A stretch of 26,755 bases of DNA. Origin: Caldifarciminota bacterium UBA3073. GTDB lineage: Bacteria; Hydrothermota; UBA3073. Numbering within the stretch: position 1 is the stretch's first letter; each line of letters opens with the position of its first letter. The DNA lies in the NCBI GenBank assembly GCA_002366725.1, contig DFBT01000067.1:1-26755 (forward strand). Direction: 5' to 3'. Both the position numbers and the translations under genes were made by a program. This document shows positions 1-8,447 of the stretch, one piece after another. The notes beneath the pieces are model-generated. The model was given only the letters and a program-made list of their open reading frames with translations. It had not been told where the DNA came from and made no database searches.

Positions 1-26
1 TATAAAAGCTAAACAGCCTCAAAAAG

Positions 27-81
27 GAAAGGAGGTGATGTTAAAAAACACGGCAATAGGTCTAAGAGAAAGGAGGTGGTG
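27..81 (+). promoter_or_regulatory. Leader with two extended Shine-Dalgarno-like motifs
   Basis: GAAAGGAGGTGATG (27-40) and GAAAGGAGGTGGTG (68-81) lie about 110 and 70 nt upstream of the start at 152, in addition to that gene's own AAGGAG at 141-146. The motif matches the complement of the usual 16S rRNA 3' tail over about 13 nt. The first is followed at once by a 16-codon ORF (38-88) whose TGA overlaps an ATGATG at 85-90. The same paired arrangement occurs upstream of the FG-GAP gene on the other strand. The role, whether leader peptides, ribosome standby or an RNA element, is unknown. Confidence 0.5.
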
Positions 82-151
82 CAAATGATGCGTTAGTTGC
101 TGTGATGTGTTATTTTATTGATGATAGAAACATTAGAAGAAAGGAGTTACC

Positions 152-2422
152 ATGAAAAAAGGAATTGTAGTAATTTGTATGGGGGTGCTTCTATTTGCAG
201 GTATGGCAGCAGGGCAAGCTTGGGAATTTGATAGGATACTCTACGATTTCGAGCTTCCAATAGATGATGGTTATGGAATACATGGTGTAGCCGTAGCCCC
301 GGATGGTAACATCTGGCTTGCTTTAAATGGAGCAATGACAAGCGACCCTATTATTGTTGACAGTGATACGATAGGTTATTACAGACCTGTATACATATTG
401 GACCCCACGACTGGAGAGCATGTATCTTTTTCACCCCTTAAGGTTATAGAATTTCCTGGCGGTGTCCTGGATACTTTGTGGACCGGGAGTGTAGATAATG
501 GCAGTGGAAAGGGGATAAGCCTGGATAACGATGGTAACATCCTTTACACATCGTGGTCATCGGTTTACCGGATTGATTATCAAACCGGCGCTGGTATGAA
601 TAAGTTTACGCCAATAGATATGGCATCGATGACTGAGGCTGTTCAAGATGCTAATGGTATGATTTATGTTGGCTATGTTGGCACAGGACACCCACTCTAT
701 ATCCTTGACAATGACTTCAATCTTATTGGTAACGCTATAGATAGCGTGGGATATATTAATAGAACACTTGCCGTAACTCCAGATGGCAAAGACCTCTACA
801 CAGGTTCTACCTGGAATGGCATAGGTATCGTTCACTGGCACAGCGATATACCGGGAGTTCTTTCTTACACTGTCGTTGATACGATTGGGAATTGGGACTC
901 AGTTTATGTTGAGGAAGAAGACACTACTTATTATGATGTAAAACTATGGCCGGAGTGTCTCGATTGGGACCCTGATGGTAATCTCTGGGCAGGTGGCACA
1001 AAGGAGGAGTGGGTCGTACCCGGTACAGGGAGCAGGTGGTTTGTTTTTGATGTTACCACAGGTGAAAGACTTTACAGTGTTGGACATCCTGACACGCTCC
1101 CAGCCGGAGCATATGATGGTGGGATGATGACCCCCCGTGGAGCCGCATGGACAGCTGATGGTAAAACAATGTACCTGGCTGATTATAACTTCGGTACTGT
1201 CGGTGTGTGGAAGAAAGCTGTTGGGAGGTGGATAAAGGGAGAACTGCCGAAGGACTATGTGTATGACGGTGTTTTTGATACGACGGTCTCAATGCCGCAT
1301 GGTATTGTCGTTGATCAACACAATCGTATTTGGACGGGATGTTATGGGCATGCTGCGCTTAGTGTCAGGAATCCTGATGGCACGGAGGCTCCTATTTCTC
1401 CCATTGATACTATAATTATTGGTACTGACACGATAGTCCTGAGCGAGGGCCGTTGCCGAGGCATGGCAGTGGCTGGAGACGGTAATATTCTCTATTGTAA
1501 CACGGCGGATCTCCTTAAGATCAATGCTGAGACTGGTGAAGGTATGGCCAAATGGACAGGTGCGGGCACTTTGACAAAACCAGGAGTTGATGCGACAGGT
1601 AACATCTTTGTGGGAACAGTTGTTGGTGTATCCCCTATCTCAATGCTGGACCCTGATTTCAATCTAATTACAGAAATTGAGCTAACACCCCACCCTGGTT
1701 ATGCGAGAGGCATAGAAGTATCAGCCGACGGCAAGGATCTTTGGACAGGGAACCTGAGTGCAGGTGGTCCGGTTTATCAATACCATAGCGATATACCAGG
1801 TGTAACTGCTTATGAGCTAGCAGACAGCATTTATTTTGATTCAGATGGAGATCCGATCTTCCAGTTTGCAATAACGACCTTGGATTGGGGCCCAGATGGC
1901 ACACTGTGGGCATCCCATGAGACCGAGGATGCTGCACTACAGTCAGAGAATGGTCTGGTAGTATTTAACTACACAACAAACGAATACGCAACTTTGTATA
2001 TGCCGGAGGTTGGAGAAGACGAACTTAATGGTCCTCGTGGTGTAGCCTTTAGTGTGACTGGAGATACTGCGTATGTCGCTTCCTTTAATGGTAATTGTAT
2101 ATGGAGATATATTAAACGTCTGGAGGGTGTCGAGGAGAGGCCAATTGCAAGGACAGCTTCAGCTTATGAGTTGAGTCAAAATTATCCAAATCCATTCAAC
2201 TCTACGACAACGATTTCATTTACTCTTTCAAAGAAAGGGCTTGTCGAGCTGAAGGTATACGATGTAGCGGGTCGCGAAGTGACAACACTTATTAATAATT
2301 GGATGGATGTGGGTCATTACAGAGTTCCCTTTGATGCTTCTAACTTGGTTTCGGGCGTGTATTACTACCGTATGGCATTCAATGGGAAAGTGACGACAAA
2401 GAAAATGCTACTCTTAAAGTGA
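152..2422 (+). CDS. Secreted beta-propeller protein with T9SS-type sorting domain
   Basis: 756 residues. A signal peptide (hydrophobic VVICMGVLLFAGMAAG, cut near AGQA) leads into NHL/SMP-30-like propeller repeats of the form DGNIW, DGNILY, DGKDLYTG. The propeller region is an internal duplication: HSDIPGV occurs twice, 315 residues apart (839-859 and 1784-1804), with matching DGNILY, DGKDL and LDWxPDG blocks before and after each. The last 85 or so residues are a sorting domain (NYPNPFN, VYDVAGREV, SGVYYYR, KKMLLLK). AAGGAG at 141-146 supports this start. The protein is predicted to cross the outer membrane and be surface-attached or released. Its ligand or activity is not recognisable. Confidence 0.85.
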   Translation: MKKGIVVICMGVLLFAGMAAGQAWEFDRILYDFELPIDDGYGIHGVAVAPDGNIWLALNGAMTSDPIIVDSDTIGYYRPVYILDPTTGEHVSFSPLKVIEFPGGVLDTLWTGSVDNGSGKGISLDNDGNILYTSWSSVYRIDYQTGAGMNKFTPIDMASMTEAVQDANGMIYVGYVGTGHPLYILDNDFNLIGNAIDSVGYINRTLAVTPDGKDLYTGSTWNGIGIVHWHSDIPGVLSYTVVDTIGNWDSVYVEEEDTTYYDVKLWPECLDWDPDGNLWAGGTKEEWVVPGTGSRWFVFDVTTGERLYSVGHPDTLPAGAYDGGMMTPRGAAWTADGKTMYLADYNFGTVGVWKKAVGRWIKGELPKDYVYDGVFDTTVSMPHGIVVDQHNRIWTGCYGHAALSVRNPDGTEAPISPIDTIIIGTDTIVLSEGRCRGMAVAGDGNILYCNTADLLKINAETGEGMAKWTGAGTLTKPGVDATGNIFVGTVVGVSPISMLDPDFNLITEIELTPHPGYARGIEVSADGKDLWTGNLSAGGPVYQYHSDIPGVTAYELADSIYFDSDGDPIFQFAITTLDWGPDGTLWASHETEDAALQSENGLVVFNYTTNEYATLYMPEVGEDELNGPRGVAFSVTGDTAYVASFNGNCIWRYIKRLEGVEERPIARTASAYELSQNYPNPFNSTTTISFTLSKKGLVELKVYDVAGREVTTLINNWMDVGHYRVPFDASNLVSGVYYYRMAFNGKVTTKKMLLLK

Positions 2423-2445
2423 GCGTTGTCCTCATTACACTAAAC

Positions 2446-2512
2446 ACCCAGAAACCAGAGGCCGGTGGGGTTCTCCCATCGGCTTTTGGTTTCGGGTCTG
2501 GGTCAATTTTTA
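2446..2512 (+). terminator. Long hairpin after the propeller gene
   Basis: ACCCAGA (2446-2452) pairs with TCTGGGT (2497-2503), and the interior continues pairing (AAACCA with TGGTTT, GCCGGTGGG with CCCATCGGC, with G-T pairs) around a TTCT loop at 2471-2474. It is followed by CAATTTTTA, a modest T tract. This is a probable terminator or stabilising 3' end. It sits just before the GGAGGAG ribosome site of the next gene, so transcription of that gene may start or attenuate here. Confidence 0.6.
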
Positions 2513-2525
2513 TGGAGGAGCAGAA

Positions 2526-5500
2526 ATGAAACGAATCTTTATATTTTTCTTGATTTTATTATTTTATCAAACTCTGTTTGCAGGTAGCAACGATGAATTC
2601 AGGGCGACCTGGGTTATTACATGGCACCATATTAATCCTGACTGGACGACAGAACAAAACAAAGCCAATGTCAGGAAAATACTGGATAACCATAAAAAGG
2701 CGCATATGAATGCTGTTTTATGGCAGTCTCGTCAAAGCGGAACTGCCTACTATGATTCAGATTACGAACCGTGGGGATATTATGCCGGATACGAATATCC
2801 CGGATATGACCCGCTGGCGTATGCCATCGAGGAAGCACATAATAGAGGCCTTGAACTGCACGCCTGGTTTAATGTATTTCATGTCTCATCCACATATCCA
2901 GGGACACCTGCCGCAGAGCATCCCGAATGGATTTGTCGAGATCGGGATGGAATTCCCATGACATCCCATCGATGCGCTTCGCCAGGTCTGGCAGAGGTAC
3001 GAGAGTATACGATAAATGTTGCAATGGAAATTGTGAGAAATTATGATATAGATGGATTACATCTGGACTTTGTCAGATGGAATGAATATAGCAATTCCAA
3101 GCAATCTCAAGAATTTGCAAAGCTTGTGGAAGAACAACGCTTATTGGATGGTATGATTACGGATGAGCAGATTCAAGACCTAATAGAAAATAAAAGCGGC
3201 CGTTACTTATACGATGTTGAGCATCCTTATAGTGGTGGCGTACCTACTGGATTCGACTCCTGGGAAGATTGGTGGAGATGGACTGTAACTGAATTTGTAA
3301 GTGTTTTGTATGATTCTATACAGGCAGTAAAACCCTGGGTTCGCCTTTCAGCTGCAGCGCTCGGTAAATATAAGGCAGGAGGCGCTGGCGGTTGGAATGG
3401 CTATTATGTTGTTTTTCAAGATGCTGCCTTGTGGTTTAACGAAGGTTATGTAGATCAACTTACACCAATGCATTATCATTGGACTACTGGCTCGGGTTTT
3501 TACAATGAACTCAAGAGTGATTGGGAGCCTTATATTCAAGCTGGTATTGATACTGGACGATTATATTCCGTTGGACCTGGTTCATATATGCTTGCTAATT
3601 ATGATGTTTGGGAAAATCACCCTGAAATCGTTGACACTTGCAGAACTATTCCCTGGGTAGATGGGTTTCAATTTTTCAGTTATGGAAGTTGGAGAGACTA
3701 CGATTATTGGGAAGAGGCAGGAGAAACTTTTTTTAATCGTAAAACCAAAATCCGCGATACAAAGTTAATCGATAGTATCCCACCAGATGCACCTGCAATA
3801 AGTTTATATAAAGTTGATTCCTTAATCTATGAAGTTACTGTCAACCCACCAATTGCAAAAGACTCAGATTATTGGTATGCGATTTACAGGTCAACCGATG
3901 ATACTATTGATGTAGACAACGACGAAATTCTTGATATTCACTTTGGAGATAGCTCTTTTACATTGGTAGACAGTTTTGACGGCACGCAAGATTACAATGG
4001 CACATATTTTTATGCTGCCACTACACTCGACCGATACTGGAATGAATCGGATGTTTCAAATCTTGAAGAGTCGGATTCGATTCCATCATTTGCTCCTACT
4101 GTAATTGCAACCACACCGGCAGAGGGGGATTCGGTGTCCATTAACAGCCCTATTGTTATCCATTTTTCAAAAACAATGGATACAACCTCTTTTGATGACA
4201 CTACCATTTCTATAGTTCCAGCAATTGACATCGCTCAATTAATATGGTCTGATGGCAATAAAACTTTAACAATTGAGATGAGTGAATATTTTCAATACGA
4301 TACATACTACACATTAACTATTGCACCCTCGGCAAGAGATATTAACGGCAGACCTCTTGATGGAGACGGTGATGGTATCGCTGGCGATGCATTTGTACTT
4401 AATTTCAAGACTAAGGCAAGGGACGATATTCCACCAAAGGTTGTTTTTACTTATCCAGCTACAGGAACCGATAGTTTTGATGTGAAGGATATTATCATAT
4501 TTGTTTTCGATGAACTTGTTGATCCTATTACCTTGGATACAAATAGTGTTAGATTGTACAAGAGTTCCATTAAAATCCCCATACAATTTTTACATTCCGC
4601 AATAGATAATAAATCAGTTTTGAATATCCAACCAGAGCAACCCCTTGAACCGAATACGGAATACACTGCTTTATTGTGGAATACCATTACGGATACAGCG
4701 GGTAATCCCATGGAATCATATGTTACAGCGAACTTTAAAACATTACCCGAGGGCTACACCGAAACAGTGATGATGGATGATTTTACAGCACCAGGCGATT
4801 GGAAGCAACCAAGTTATAGTGGCTCAACACATGGTATAGTTATTCCAAATACGGAATGGGGTTACACCAGTGCAATTTATCTGCCGGCAATTACCCCAAG
4901 AAAATCTGCATATTTACAATATGAGTGGAACGAATCCGACCCACCATTTCTTTTAAGAGAATATCTTGCGGGTGGTCCACCCCGAGAGGTATTGTTTGAT
5001 ACCACTTATATCCTTCAATGTTATATCTATGGCGACGGTAGTTATAATAAATTCCGATTTTGTGTAGATGACAGTACTATGGATCAAGCTCCTTTTCATG
5101 AGGTCTCTAAATGGATTACCCTGGACTGGTATGGATGGCGATTGGTGGAGTGGAAACTCAATGACCCTAACAGTGTCGGGGAATGGATCGGGGATGGTGT
5201 TTTAAATCCTCCTCTGCGGTTCGATAGTTTTCAATTAACCCATGAGATTGGAGATTCGGTTTGTGGGGAGATATATTTTGACGAACTGCGACTGGTCAAA
5301 AAATCCTATGTAGGCGTGGAAGAAATACCCGTTACTTTCGCATTGTTCCAGAACTATCCAAATCCATTTAAATTGACAACGACAATCTCATTTGCCCTCC
5401 CAAAGGAGGGATTTGTAGAGCTGAAGGTGTACGATGTGGCGGGTCGTGAAGTGGCGACACTCATTAGCAAACCGATGGGTGTAGACCAATACGAAGTTCC

Positions 5501-5594
5501 TTTTGATGCTTCTAACTTACCTTCAGGGGTTTATTACTGCCGTCTGACCTTTAATGGGCGATCACTTACAAAGAAGATGCTGCTTGTGAAATAG
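2526..5594 (+). CDS. Secreted GHL10-family glycosidase with Ig-like modules and sorting domain
   Basis: 1022 residues. A signal peptide (about 1-20) is followed by a GHL10/DUF187 TIM barrel (about 22-400): EFRATWVITW, MNAVLWQSRQ, YDPLAYAIEEAH, LELHAW, and the strand IDGLHLDFVRW with acidic D176 and D181. Next come an FN3-like module (about 418-515), two SbsA/Big_5-type Ig modules (about 522-630 and 630-738), a carbohydrate-binding-like beta region (about 742-930) and a sorting domain (934-1022). GGAGGAG at 2514-2520 fixes the start. E. coli DigH (YddW), of the same family, cuts peptidoglycan glycans stripped of peptides, and the wall-degrading neighbours make that substrate likely here. Another extracellular polysaccharide is possible. 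Confidence 0.85.
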   Translation: MKRIFIFFLILLFYQTLFAGSNDEFRATWVITWHHINPDWTTEQNKANVRKILDNHKKAHMNAVLWQSRQSGTAYYDSDYEPWGYYAGYEYPGYDPLAYAIEEAHNRGLELHAWFNVFHVSSTYPGTPAAEHPEWICRDRDGIPMTSHRCASPGLAEVREYTINVAMEIVRNYDIDGLHLDFVRWNEYSNSKQSQEFAKLVEEQRLLDGMITDEQIQDLIENKSGRYLYDVEHPYSGGVPTGFDSWEDWWRWTVTEFVSVLYDSIQAVKPWVRLSAAALGKYKAGGAGGWNGYYVVFQDAALWFNEGYVDQLTPMHYHWTTGSGFYNELKSDWEPYIQAGIDTGRLYSVGPGSYMLANYDVWENHPEIVDTCRTIPWVDGFQFFSYGSWRDYDYWEEAGETFFNRKTKIRDTKLIDSIPPDAPAISLYKVDSLIYEVTVNPPIAKDSDYWYAIYRSTDDTIDVDNDEILDIHFGDSSFTLVDSFDGTQDYNGTYFYAATTLDRYWNESDVSNLEESDSIPSFAPTVIATTPAEGDSVSINSPIVIHFSKTMDTTSFDDTTISIVPAIDIAQLIWSDGNKTLTIEMSEYFQYDTYYTLTIAPSARDINGRPLDGDGDGIAGDAFVLNFKTKARDDIPPKVVFTYPATGTDSFDVKDIIIFVFDELVDPITLDTNSVRLYKSSIKIPIQFLHSAIDNKSVLNIQPEQPLEPNTEYTALLWNTITDTAGNPMESYVTANFKTLPEGYTETVMMDDFTAPGDWKQPSYSGSTHGIVIPNTEWGYTSAIYLPAITPRKSAYLQYEWNESDPPFLLREYLAGGPPREVLFDTTYILQCYIYGDGSYNKFRFCVDDSTMDQAPFHEVSKWITLDWYGWRLVEWKLNDPNSVGEWIGDGVLNPPLRFDSFQLTHEIGDSVCGEIYFDELRLVKKSYVGVEEIPVTFALFQNYPNPFKLTTTISFALPKEGFVELKVYDVAGREVATLISKPMGVDQYEVPFDASNLPSGVYYCRLTFNGRSLTKKMLLVK

Positions 5595-5705
5595 CATTGA
5601 AGCCGGAAGTTCTACCAAACTCAGCCTTTTGTTACAGATTGACTACCTGCTAACCATATTTTTGTGTTGTAAAACTCTTATTTTATCAGTTCTTATGATT
5701 CAGAA

Positions 5706-7313
5706 GTGGAACGAATCTTAATATTTTTCTTGTTTTTATTATTTCATTATGCTCTACCTGCAGGCGTTAACGAGGAATTTCGAGCGACCTGGGTAGTCAC
5801 ATGGGAACAAATTAATCCTGACTGGCCAAGACCAAACATAGACCGAATTTGGGAAATAATGGAAAAGCATAAGAGTGCAAATATGAATGCTGTCTTATGG
5901 CAAGCGCGACAAAACGGAACTGCATACTACAATTCATCTTATGAACCGTGGGGAAAATATCTAAATTACATCAATCCGGGTTATGACCCTCTTGCCCATG
6001 CAATTCAGGAGGCTCATACACGGGGTATTGAACTCCACGCCTGGATGAATGTGTTTGAATGCAGGGGTGTTGGTTATGGAACTCCCGCCGAAGAGCATCC
6101 CGAATGGATTTGTAGGGACGAAGATGGAAATCCTATGCCGTTTGACATTGCATCTCTTTCTCCCGGTCTTGCAGAGGTGCGACAATACCTCGTTAATGTT
6201 GCAATGGAAATTGTAAGAAATTACAATATAGATGGATTGCATCTGGATTATGTTCGTTGGAATGAGTATATTAACCCTAAGCGGAGTGAAGAACTTGCAG
6301 AACTTACGCTTGATGGCATGACTCCGCAAGAGCAGATCCAGGAGCTGCTCGAAAATAAGAAAGGTCGATATTTATACGATACCCTTCATCCATACAGTAC
6401 TGGTGTTCCTGAAGGGTTCGAATCCTGGGAGGATTGGTGGCAGTGGTCAGTTACCGAATTTGTTCGAGTTTTGCACGATTCCATACAGGCGGCAAAACCC
6501 TGGGTTCGCTTTTCAGCAGCAGCTTTAGGAAAATATAACTGGGACACCTGGCAGGCATATGGTAGAGTTTTTCAGGACGCAGCGTTATGGTTTAATGAAG
6601 GTTATGTTAACCAACTAATGCCAATGCATTATCACTGGACTGAGCCACTGGATTTCTATAATATGTTAAGTGGCGGTTATCAGTGCTGGAGTCCTTATAT
6701 TCAAGACGGAGTGGCGGATGGGCGATTATATACTGTTGGATTTGGTTCATATAAATTTGCTATTCAAGGTGTTTGGGAAAATCATCCTGTAGTAGTAGAA
6801 GCTTGTCGAAGTATCCCCTGGGTGGACGGGTTTCAATTTTTCAGTTATAGATGGTGGGATGATTACCAATATTGGGAGGAGGCAGGTGAGACTTTTTTTG
6901 ATAGCAAAACAAAAATCAGAGATACGAAGTTAATCGATAGTATCCCACCGGACCCACCCACGGTGAGTTTATATAAAATCGATTCTCTAACCTATCAAAT
7001 TACTGTCACTCCACCAGTTACAATAGCCTCAGACTATTGGTATGCGATTTACAGGTCAACCGATGATAGTATTGATGTGGATAACGATGAAATTATCGAT
7101 ATTCGCTTCGGCGATAGCTCTTTTACATACATAGACAGTTTTAATGGTACACAGGATTATAATGGTACATACTTTTATGCTGCCACTGTACTCGACCGAT
7201 ATTGGAATGAATCACAAGTGTCCAATGTTTTAGAGTCGGATTCGATCCCGTCGTTTCCACCGACTGGGGTTTCAACCGTATCAACAGAGTCGGGATTTAA
7301 CATTCATAAATAG
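5706..7313 (+). CDS. Second GHL10-family glycosidase, C-terminally shortened paralog
   Basis: 535 residues with a GTG start. It aligns with the preceding protein along its length: same signal peptide type, GHL10 barrel (IDGLHLDYVRW, also starting at D176), SIPPDPPTVSLYK linker and FN3-like module. It then diverges after ESDSIPSF and ends in about 20 unrelated residues. The Ig-like modules, binding-like region and sorting domain of the paralog are absent, about 490 residues. The protein would therefore be exported across the inner membrane but not marked for outer-membrane sorting, which suggests a periplasmic role. No good ribosome site precedes the GTG; an internal start would lose the signal peptide. 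This is probably a tandem duplication followed by 3' loss, though a functional short form is plausible. Confidence 0.8.
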   Translation: MERILIFFLFLLFHYALPAGVNEEFRATWVVTWEQINPDWPRPNIDRIWEIMEKHKSANMNAVLWQARQNGTAYYNSSYEPWGKYLNYINPGYDPLAHAIQEAHTRGIELHAWMNVFECRGVGYGTPAEEHPEWICRDEDGNPMPFDIASLSPGLAEVRQYLVNVAMEIVRNYNIDGLHLDYVRWNEYINPKRSEELAELTLDGMTPQEQIQELLENKKGRYLYDTLHPYSTGVPEGFESWEDWWQWSVTEFVRVLHDSIQAAKPWVRFSAAALGKYNWDTWQAYGRVFQDAALWFNEGYVNQLMPMHYHWTEPLDFYNMLSGGYQCWSPYIQDGVADGRLYTVGFGSYKFAIQGVWENHPVVVEACRSIPWVDGFQFFSYRWWDDYQYWEEAGETFFDSKTKIRDTKLIDSIPPDPPTVSLYKIDSLTYQITVTPPVTIASDYWYAIYRSTDDSIDVDNDEIIDIRFGDSSFTYIDSFNGTQDYNGTYFYAATVLDRYWNESQVSNVLESDSIPSFPPTGVSTVSTESGFNIHK

Positions 7314-7335
7314 TATTATTGCTATGAGCTTGTGG

Positions 7336-7373
7336 CTGGTTTTTGCAGGCATAAAGCCTGCGGCTACTACCAG
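7336..7373. repeat. Short palindromic repeat after the shortened GHL10 gene
   Basis: GCAGGC-ATAAA-GCCTGC forms a perfect 6-bp hairpin at 7345-7361, flanked by outer arms CTGGT (7336-7340) and ACCAG (7369-7373). The sequence GCAGGCATAAAGCCTGCGGCTAC resembles dispersed repeats seen in many uncultured bacterial genomes. It lies just downstream of where the second GHL10 gene loses homology, so it may mark the rearrangement point. It could also act as a weak terminator, though no T tract follows. Confidence 0.55.
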
Positions 7374-7404
7374 TTTGTAAACTTCGTCTGAAGGTGGAAA
7401 ATAT

Positions 7405-8445
7405 ATGCTGAAGCTTGCTCCAGGAAATATATCTATCCGATTTCCTTTCAAGCTGACAAGTTTATGTTTATTGCTTGCACTTAGTGGGTGTGCCGTTATG
7501 AGGCCCAGGTGGAAAGATATCGAATTAACTAACGACGAGATTAAAATTGCTAAACGATTAGAGATAGATGAAAATGAACTGAAGAAAATGAAAGCCAAGC
7601 CTTTATACAAATTTAGTGAACAAGAACTTGATAAATATTTGAGTTATCTTCAGGAGGTTGAGCCGAATCTAAAAAAACGCGTTCAGCATCTGGCGCGGAA
7701 ATCCACTGGTCAGCCATACCAGATCTATTTACTGGGAGAATTTCCTTTTGAAATTTATGACCCGGAGCCACTCTATTCTCTCAAAAAAAGTGATTGTTTG
7801 GTATTTTGCGAACATATATACGCTATGGCCTTAGCCCATAACTGGCCCAGCTTCTTTGCCCTATTACAAAGAATTCGCTATAAGAACGGAGAGATTGGTA
7901 TGCTGACACGTAATCACGAGACTGCACCCGACTGGAATCCCAATAATGCTTGGCTTGTCAAGGACATCACCGAGGAACTTGTAGGGGATAAGGCGGTAAA
8001 GGGTACCATGATTGTGGATAGGGCGAGCTTTTTCAAACAGTGGAACATTGGTCAGGATATACCTGTGGATACACTGGAGTTATCCTATATTCTTTATGAT
8101 GTGCTTCCCGAAATTGTCAATAAACTGCAAATGGGCGATTTTGTTAACATCGTTCGTGGATACGAGGATAACAAATGGGTGGGACATGTGGGCTTAATCA
8201 CTTTAGGTGATGACGAGACAGTTAATTTTCTCCATTCTGAGAGTCCTCGGGTAGTCGAACAACCGATTATGGAGTTATACTACAATGCGGAGGAATATAA
8301 CGAAGAATGTCACAAAGAGAATAAGCCATGTTTCTACGGCTTTAAATTTCTGCGCCTGAGGGAAGATCCGATCAGCGAACTGATTCAAATAGACGGACCA
8401 GATGCACCCCGGGTAACCATCCCATCAGGAATATTGCTGCAATAA
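7405..8445 (+). CDS. DUF1460 (NlpC/P60-like) peptidoglycan amidase lipoprotein
   Basis: 346 residues. Signal with lipobox LSGC (Cys29), so probably anchored in a membrane facing the periplasm. The DUF1460 core is clear: DCLVFCEH with putative nucleophile Cys131, then RIRYKNGEIGM, TRNHETAPDW, and GHVGLI with His261 as likely partner. Characterised DUF1460 members have an NlpC/P60-like fold and are thought to act as N-acetylmuramoyl-L-alanine amidases on wall fragments. AAGGTGG at 7391-7397 supports the start. The next gene begins 2 nt after the stop, indicating an operon with the lysozyme-like lipoprotein and the symporter. A second DUF1460 protein lies at 14415-15344. Confidence 0.82.
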   Translation: MLKLAPGNISIRFPFKLTSLCLLLALSGCAVMRPRWKDIELTNDEIKIAKRLEIDENELKKMKAKPLYKFSEQELDKYLSYLQEVEPNLKKRVQHLARKSTGQPYQIYLLGEFPFEIYDPEPLYSLKKSDCLVFCEHIYAMALAHNWPSFFALLQRIRYKNGEIGMLTRNHETAPDWNPNNAWLVKDITEELVGDKAVKGTMIVDRASFFKQWNIGQDIPVDTLELSYILYDVLPEIVNKLQMGDFVNIVRGYEDNKWVGHVGLITLGDDETVNFLHSESPRVVEQPIMELYYNAEEYNEECHKENKPCFYGFKFLRLREDPISELIQIDGPDAPRVTIPSGILLQ

Positions 8446-8447
8446 GA

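Noticed and set aside
5639..5674. TTGACT followed by TGTAAA as a promoter for the second GHL10 gene
   Set aside because: The spacer is about 24 nt and the -10 match is poor.
5595..5705. Terminator or RNA gene between the two GHL10 genes
   Set aside because: No convincing hairpin with a T tract and no recognisable RNA motif in these 111 nt.
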